From: JAFCEV01 sp964473005
GTDB taxonomy: Archaea > Nanobdellota > Nanobdellia > Pacearchaeales > GW2011-AR1
Reading direction: 5' to 3'
Length of the DNA: 64,000 nt
Assembly (NCBI GenBank): GCA_964473005.1
Contig: CAYYME010000001.1
Coordinates: 1-64,000, forward strand
Shown here: positions 60,144 through 64,000 of the stretch, piece by piece
Layout: every line of letters starts with the position of its first letter
Position numbering within the stretch: the first letter of the stretch is position 1
Position numbers and translations under genes: made by a program
The notes under the pieces: generated by a model
The model's input: only the letters and a program-made list of their open reading frames with translations
The model's database searches: none
Told to the model about the DNA's origin: nothing

Positions 60144-60651
60144 CAAAGGTTCTGATAAAATCCTTTCAATTTACTGGTTTGCAATTCTGGTGTTGGTAGC
60201 AGGGGGAATTTTTATGATGACTATTTCTTTCTATAATCATCCTTATGATGTCAGGGAAATAGAGGCGGAGATTATAATAAATAATATTGCAGACTGCCTT
60301 TCACAGAATGGGGAATTAAATTCAGAATTGTTTAATGCAACTGGGTTTTCCGAAGATTTCAGAACTAATTTTCTGGCAAAATGCCATTTAAATTTTGAAG
60401 CTGGGGAAGGTGAAGAAGGGCAGTATTATTCAGAGATTAGTTTCTATAACGCCGGAGATTTAAACTCGCTTGCTTATGAGATTACAGGAGGAAACAAAAA
60501 TTTAGCTGCCAGTTGCAGTATTCAGAATGAAAAAGAATACAAGAGAGAAGCAATATGCGTTGAGAAAACTTTTTTCTCTTTGAACGGGGAAAATCTTTAT
60601 TTAATTAAAATTCTGTCTGCAATAGGAAAAGCAGAAAAAAATGTCAGATAA
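60136..60651 (+). CDS. Pilin-like protein (171 aa)
   Basis: NNKGSDKILSIYWFAILVLVAGGIFMMTI fits a pilin-like start: a G followed by a polar Ser-Asp and a TM. The exterior has Cys residues (ADCLSQNG, AKCHLNF, SCSIQN) that may form disulfides. It overlaps the previous gene by 8 nt and the next by 11 nt, a tightly packed operon. Confidence 0.6.
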   Translation: MNNKGSDKILSIYWFAILVLVAGGIFMMTISFYNHPYDVREIEAEIIINNIADCLSQNGELNSELFNATGFSEDFRTNFLAKCHLNFEAGEGEEGQYYSEISFYNAGDLNSLAYEITGGNKNLAASCSIQNEKEYKREAICVEKTFFSLNGENLYLIKILSAIGKAEKNVR

Positions 60652-60904
60652 AAACGCACAAATTTCAGATGTCATAACATGGGTAGTTGCAACCATAATC
60701 ATAATTGTAATTTTAGTTGTATTTATCTATGCGTCGTCTGTGCTTGCACAAAAAACAAAAGTTATCAAACTGAAAGAGATAAAAGTGGAGATTTCAGAGA
60801 AAAACATAGACTGGGTTGAGCTGAAGACTTCTTTTGCATATTCAGAAAGTTCAGAGGAAAATAAGCAAATTATTGATGCATGGAGGGAAGAAAATGAAAT
60901 CTGA
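60641..60904 (+). CDS. Small pilin-like protein (87 aa)
   Basis: An 87-residue protein: KNAQISDVITWVVATIIIIVILVVFIYA is a pilin-type helix without a classic Gly at -1 (NAQISD), and the remaining 50 residues are a short charged domain. Overlaps neighbours at both ends. Confidence 0.55.
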   Translation: MSDKNAQISDVITWVVATIIIIVILVVFIYASSVLAQKTKVIKLKEIKVEISEKNIDWVELKTSFAYSESSEENKQIIDAWREENEI

Positions 60905-61214
60905 TATCTTCCAGAATTTTAAAAAAATGAGCAGAAGAGGAAGCATTTCAATAGTCATTCTTGTATTGGGGGTTCTTGTAATCTGTGCTCTTGCATTAGC
61001 CAGTTTTTATTCTTCAAATTTTAAAGTAAAAAATTCTTTTGCAGGAATAGAACTAATGGAGCAGATGAATTCCCAGATAGAAGAAAATTCCTTTAACGGG
61101 ATTTATTCTGACTACGTCCATGTTGAGAAAAAAGTCAAAAGACTTTCTCTGAAATTTGGTTCTGGCTTGATAAAAGAGAAGATAGTTTTTTCAGCAGATT
61201 ATTGCCCGCCTTAA
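60894..61214 (+). CDS. Pilin-like protein (106 aa)
   Basis: Start at ATG 60894 (MKSDIFQNFKKM). SRRGSISIVILVLGVLVICALALASFY is a classic class III signal with RG before the cleavage site. The short exterior (VKNSFAGIELMEQMN) and basic C-terminus fit a minor pilin. It overlaps the previous gene by 11 nt. Confidence 0.6.
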   Translation: MKSDIFQNFKKMSRRGSISIVILVLGVLVICALALASFYSSNFKVKNSFAGIELMEQMNSQIEENSFNGIYSDYVHVEKKVKRLSLKFGSGLIKEKIVFSADYCPP

Positions 61215-61222
61215 AAACAAAA

Positions 61223-61234
61223 CTTTATAAATAA
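61223..61234 (+). promoter_or_regulatory. TATA box for the last pilin gene
   Basis: CTTTATAAATAA lies 19-30 nt before the ATG at 61253, so this pilin has its own leaderless transcript. Confidence 0.55.
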
Positions 61235-61252
61235 AATAATCTTGGCTTAAAT

Positions 61253-61732
61253 ATGTTCAATAAAAGAGGGCAGGGGGATAGGAATTCACTTTTTTCTTCA
61301 AAAAAAGCTCAGGGTATGAGCACAAACACAATTATTCTTCTTATTTTAGGAATAGTTGTTCTCGTGGTTTTGATATTGGGATTTACTATGGGATGGAACA
61401 AGATTGCTCCGTGGCTGTCAGGAAACAATGTGGATACTATTGCAACTTCCTGCAGTGCAGCATGCTCTACAAGCAGCGCTTATGATTTCTGCTTTGCTAA
61501 AAAAGATTTGAAGGCAGAGGATGTAAAATTAAAAGACGTAACCTGCAATTATCTGTCCAGAGAGCAAACCAGTTATGGAATAGCAAAATGTTCTGCAGTT
61601 CCGTGCGACAATGTGCTTATTGTGAATGCAGTTTCTTCTGAAGAGCTTGCAGGGTATTGTGTAGAATCTATAGATGCTGTTCAGGCATTAATAGAAAACA
61701 TCCTTGTATCTCATGAATGCCTCTCTGCATAA
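61253..61732 (+). CDS. Major-type pilin-like protein (159 aa)
   Basis: A 159-residue protein. KKAQGMSTNTIILLILGIVVLVVLILGFTMGW carries a class III signal (KKAQG before a polar start) and a strongly hydrophobic helix. The exterior is Cys-rich (TSCSAACS, FCFAK, TCNYL, KCSAVPC, HECLSA). Own promoter and better codon spacing than the packed minor pilins suggest higher expression, perhaps the main subunit. Confidence 0.65.
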   Translation: MFNKRGQGDRNSLFSSKKAQGMSTNTIILLILGIVVLVVLILGFTMGWNKIAPWLSGNNVDTIATSCSAACSTSSAYDFCFAKKDLKAEDVKLKDVTCNYLSREQTSYGIAKCSAVPCDNVLIVNAVSSEELAGYCVESIDAVQALIENILVSHECLSA

Positions 61733-61734
61733 TA

Positions 61735-61848
61735 ATGGAATACGCTTTCTCACAAAAAAGAAATAAAAGAAGAGTTAAAAGAAAAGAGAGAAAAAAACAC
61801 CCTTATAAAAAAGGCGGCAGGTTCAGGGCAAGCAAAATTAAGGGATGA
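61735..61848 (+). CDS. Highly basic miniprotein (37 aa)
   Basis: ATG at 61735 lies 2 nt after the pilin stop. The 37 residues are about half Lys/Arg (QKRNKRRVKRKERKKHPYKK) with GGRFRASKIKG at the end. It looks like an RNA- or DNA-binding tail. Coupled position supports a gene, but the ORF is short. Confidence 0.4.
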   Translation: MEYAFSQKRNKRRVKRKERKKHPYKKGGRFRASKIKG

Positions 61849-62047
61849 TTAAATTATTAAGTTGATTCTTTGTAAAAATGGGTTTGTTGCGAAATCTGCT
61901 TTGCTTGATTTCTTCACATCAGTAAAAGTTAATAGGTAATCTAAAGATTATGCTAATTATTACTGCCCTAATAAAAAAAGTAATAACTATCCTACTAAAT
62001 TAACAGATTATTGATAATTTTATAAATAACTTCTGCTAATTGTTTTG

Positions 62048-62887
62048 ATGTATAACATAATCTTCCTGTCTGCTCTTGCGCTTGTCTGGATTATTTTTGC
62101 AGTTGTGCAGGATTTGAAAAAGAGGGAAGTTCCTGACTGGCTCAGTTTTTCCTTAATTATCTTTGCACTTGGCTTCAGATTTTTCTACTCTCTTTTTTCA
62201 GAAGCAGGTTTTGGTTTTTTTTATCAGGGGGTGATTGGTCTGGGAATTTTTCTTATTTTGGGAAATCTGCTGTATTATGGGCATATGTTTGCGGGAGGAG
62301 ATGCCAAGCTTATGATTGCTCTTGGTCCTATTCTTCCTTTTTCTGAGAAATTTCTGGGTAATCTTAAACTTTTTGTTTTGTTTTTTGTTTTGCTCCTGTT
62401 TGTAGGGGCAGTTTACAGCCTTACTGCCAGCATTTTTTTGAGCATTAAGAATTTTAAGAAATTCAGCAAAGAGTTCGGAAAACAGATGAAAAAAAATAAG
62501 ATTGCTTTGTCTGCAGTAATGTTTCTCGGACTCGCATTAATGGCTGTCGGTTTTTCTGAAAGATTTTTCTTCTCTCTTGGAATTTTAATTTTCTGTCTTC
62601 CTTATTTTTATGTTTATCTCAAGGCAGTTGATGAATCCTGCATGGTTAAGCATGTAAAAGTAAAAGAGCTCAGTGAAGGTGACTGGCTCTACAGGGATTT
62701 GAAAATAGGAAGAAAATTAATAAAAGCAAAATGGGGCGGGCTGAGCAAAGAGGAGATAAAGTTAATCAGGAAAAAATACAAATCTGTTATAATAAAACAG
62801 GGAATTCCTTTTACTCCTGCATTTTTGATGGCATTTTTAATTTTTATTTATTTCCTGAAAACAGGACTATGGAATTCTTTTTGGTAA
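62048..62887 (+). CDS. Prepilin peptidase (PibD/ArlK, A24 family)
   Basis: A 279-residue aspartic membrane peptidase that removes class III signal peptides. The catalytic Asp pair is D22 (QDLKKREVPDW) and D85 (AGGDAKLM). Six TM segments and a C-terminal cytoplasmic domain (about 190-265) follow. The first ATG at 62048 is used; the preceding TTG is not needed. It closes the pilus locus; its 3' end overlaps the convergent HIT gene by 21 nt. Confidence 0.88.
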   Translation: MYNIIFLSALALVWIIFAVVQDLKKREVPDWLSFSLIIFALGFRFFYSLFSEAGFGFFYQGVIGLGIFLILGNLLYYGHMFAGGDAKLMIALGPILPFSEKFLGNLKLFVLFFVLLLFVGAVYSLTASIFLSIKNFKKFSKEFGKQMKKNKIALSAVMFLGLALMAVGFSERFFFSLGILIFCLPYFYVYLKAVDESCMVKHVKVKELSEGDWLYRDLKIGRKLIKAKWGGLSKEEIKLIRKKYKSVIIKQGIPFTPAFLMAFLIFIYFLKTGLWNSFW

Positions 62888-63502
62888 TCTGATTTCTTTT
62901 GGCAGTTCTTTTTTTTCAGATTTTTTGGGCTTTTTTTTTAGAATACTTTTTCCTGATTTCTTTTTCAGCTTTTCCTGTAATTTTATGAGTTCCCCTTTGT
63001 CTGCCTTGTATCTTTGTGAATTCAGGGATTCATCTTTATAAACAGGAAGGACATTTATCACAAATTCACCGAGAATATTGGAAGAGGCTATTAAAACTTC
63101 TTTGGGCTTGAGTTTTGTTTTTATTTTTTTTGCGAGATTTTTTGCAAGGGAAAAAACAGGCTGGGGAATTTTCTGAATTGAACTAACAGCCTTTTTCGGG
63201 ATTACTATTATGTGTCCTTTTGAAACAGGATTTATTTCAAGAATGGCAAGAGCATACTTGTTTTCGTTTATTTTATATGAAGGAACCTCCCCCTTTATTA
63301 TTAAACGAAAGATATTCTCCTGGACTGGTTCTGCTGACTGGGTTTTTATCAGCTTATTCTGTTCAAGAAACTGCTCTAATTGTTCATTATTCATTGACAG
63401 AACATGTTCTCTTGCTAATTCTTTTTTTTCTTCCGGGAAATTTGCTTCTATCTGTCTAATCAGCTGTTCTTTGATTTCTTTAACCTGTTCTTCTGTTAAC
63501 AT
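62867..63502 (-). CDS. HIT-fold protein lacking the His triad
   Basis: A 211-residue protein with an N-terminal helical part (1-60), a HIT domain (FRLIIKGEVPSYKINENKYAL and ILEINPVSKGHIIVIPKK) and a long basic C-terminal tail (KKKSGKSILKKKPKKSEKK). The triad position reads GEFVINVLPVYK instead of HxHxHIIPR, so catalysis is not expected. It may bind nucleotides or RNA. It lies next to the aEF-1beta gene. Confidence 0.65.
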   Translation of the reverse strand: MLTEEQVKEIKEQLIRQIEANFPEEKKELAREHVLSMNNEQLEQFLEQNKLIKTQSAEPVQENIFRLIIKGEVPSYKINENKYALAILEINPVSKGHIIVIPKKAVSSIQKIPQPVFSLAKNLAKKIKTKLKPKEVLIASSNILGEFVINVLPVYKDESLNSQRYKADKGELIKLQEKLKKKSGKSILKKKPKKSEKKELPKEIRLPKRIP

Positions 63503-63520
63503 CTTATATTACCTTATCTT

Positions 63521-63793
63521 TTAGCCAAATGCCCGCCTCATATCAACTACCTGTACAGAGTTGACGTTTTTTATTTTTTTTAAACCCTCTTCAATTGGTT
63601 CAAGTTCCTGGCTTTCATCAATGTCAAAATAAATTATCACTGCCTTTAAGCCAAATGCTATTGGTTCTTCTTCTATTCTGCAATTTTTGCCCTTTTTGAA
63701 TTCAACGATTTTCTTTGCTTCACTTTTTATTTTTTCCAAATCCGCATTTGGTGAAACAGGCATAATTTTTATTTTTAATAATGCAGTCCCCAT
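63521..63793 (-). CDS. Translation elongation factor 1-beta (aEF-1beta)
   Basis: A 90-residue aEF-1beta, the GDP/GTP exchange factor for EF-1alpha. The ferredoxin-like core shows LLKIKIMPVSPNADLEKIKSEA, IAFGLKAVIIYFDID and VNSVQVVDMRRAFG at the C-terminus. Typical length for archaea. It lies upstream of the HIT-fold gene on the same strand. Confidence 0.92.
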   Translation of the reverse strand: MGTALLKIKIMPVSPNADLEKIKSEAKKIVEFKKGKNCRIEEEPIAFGLKAVIIYFDIDESQELEPIEEGLKKIKNVNSVQVVDMRRAFG

Positions 63794-63876
63794 ATTCTAT
63801 TCTAATAAAAAGGCTTTATAAGATTTTAGTTGTCCAGTAACATAATCCTTAAAAACAGCCGAGTTTTTTTTGATGA

Positions 63877-64000
63877 ATGGTTGAAGGAAATTATGAGAAG
63901 ATTCTTGAAAAGATTGCAAGGGCTTCTGGACTGGATAGGGAAGAAATTGATAGAAGAATTGAGGCAAAACGAGCCAAGCTCGCCGGACTAATAAGCAGGG
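63877..64000 (+). CDS. RPA-like ssDNA-binding protein, N-terminus only (window edge)
   Basis: Only the first 41 codons are in the window. The N-terminal helical segment EKILEKIARASGLDREEI followed by RRIEAKRAKLAGLIS matches the start of archaeal replication protein A and related OB-fold proteins. The rest of the OB-fold lies beyond 64000, so the family call is tentative. Confidence 0.55.
   Translation, partial: MVEGNYEKILEKIARASGLDREEIDRRIEAKRAKLAGLISR

Overview
The window looks like part of a scaffold from a low-GC DPANN-type archaeon, most like the Pacearchaeota/Woesearchaeota. Supporting signs are the archaeal ribosomal proteins and RNA polymerase subunits (eL21, Rpo4/RpoF, uS13, uS4, uS11, Rpo3/RpoD, eL18, uL13, uS9, RpoN), both PolD subunits, Orc1/Cdc6, aEF-1beta, an archaeal TyrRS, an intron-containing tRNA-Gly and class III (archaeal pilin) signal peptides. 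TATA boxes about 20-30 nt before many start codons imply mostly leaderless mRNAs. A run of exactly 100 N (58115-58214) marks a scaffold join. The phylum is inferred from gene content, not from a tree.

Layout. 1-5 kb: sugar and surface-glycan genes with several broken ones (nucleotidyltransferase, glycosyltransferase remnants, PRT-HAD fusion, methyltransferase, sulfotransferase). 5.1-9.3 kb: an unusual run of two COG2413-like nucleotidyltransferase paralogues (the second has lost a catalytic Asp), two HIT-like paralogues and a SpoT-like HD protein. 9.3-13.3 kb: flippase, SecD and SecF. 13.3-14.2 kb: three tRNAs, a tRNA-like fragment, a 51-residue ORF and 5S rRNA. 14.3-17.4 kb: RpoN and a MacB-like ABC operon. 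17.4-23.3 kb: the ribosomal/RNA polymerase operons with a tRNA-Leu. 23.4-27.6 kb: an accessory region with a serine recombinase lacking a normal start codon, coiled-coil/winged-helix regulators with slippage-prone repeats, palindromes and a PRC-barrel gene. 27.6-36.2 kb: a probable replication origin with ORB-like sites, then cdc6, Nudix, DP1, HAD, HD and DP2. 36.2-50 kb: mixed housekeeping (TctA-like permease, TyrRS, Nudix, ATP-grasp, TGS GTPase, M16 protease, Cys-rich surface protein, agmatinase-like, ThpR, a Hef homologue split into two genes, an S2P-like protein without HExxH). 50-63 kb: membrane proteins and a type IV pilus/secretion locus (ATPase, TadC/ArlJ-like platform, about seven pilin-like proteins, prepilin peptidase). 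62.9-64 kb: a HIT protein without its His triad, aEF-1beta and the start of an RPA-like gene.

How the genes fit together. The replication block joins the initiator, both PolD subunits and three putative nucleotide hydrolases, next to ORB-like sites: a self-contained replication and nucleotide-clean-up neighbourhood. The pilus block holds motor, platform, processing peptidase and many minor pilins. The 5.1-9.3 kb run is the best candidate for an undescribed system: its order and domains suggest nucleotide transfer to a target followed by removal or turnover, but the substrate is unknown. Enzyme folds that have lost active-site residues (Nudix, nucleotidyltransferase, HIT, S2P, GTPase G3) recur across the window.
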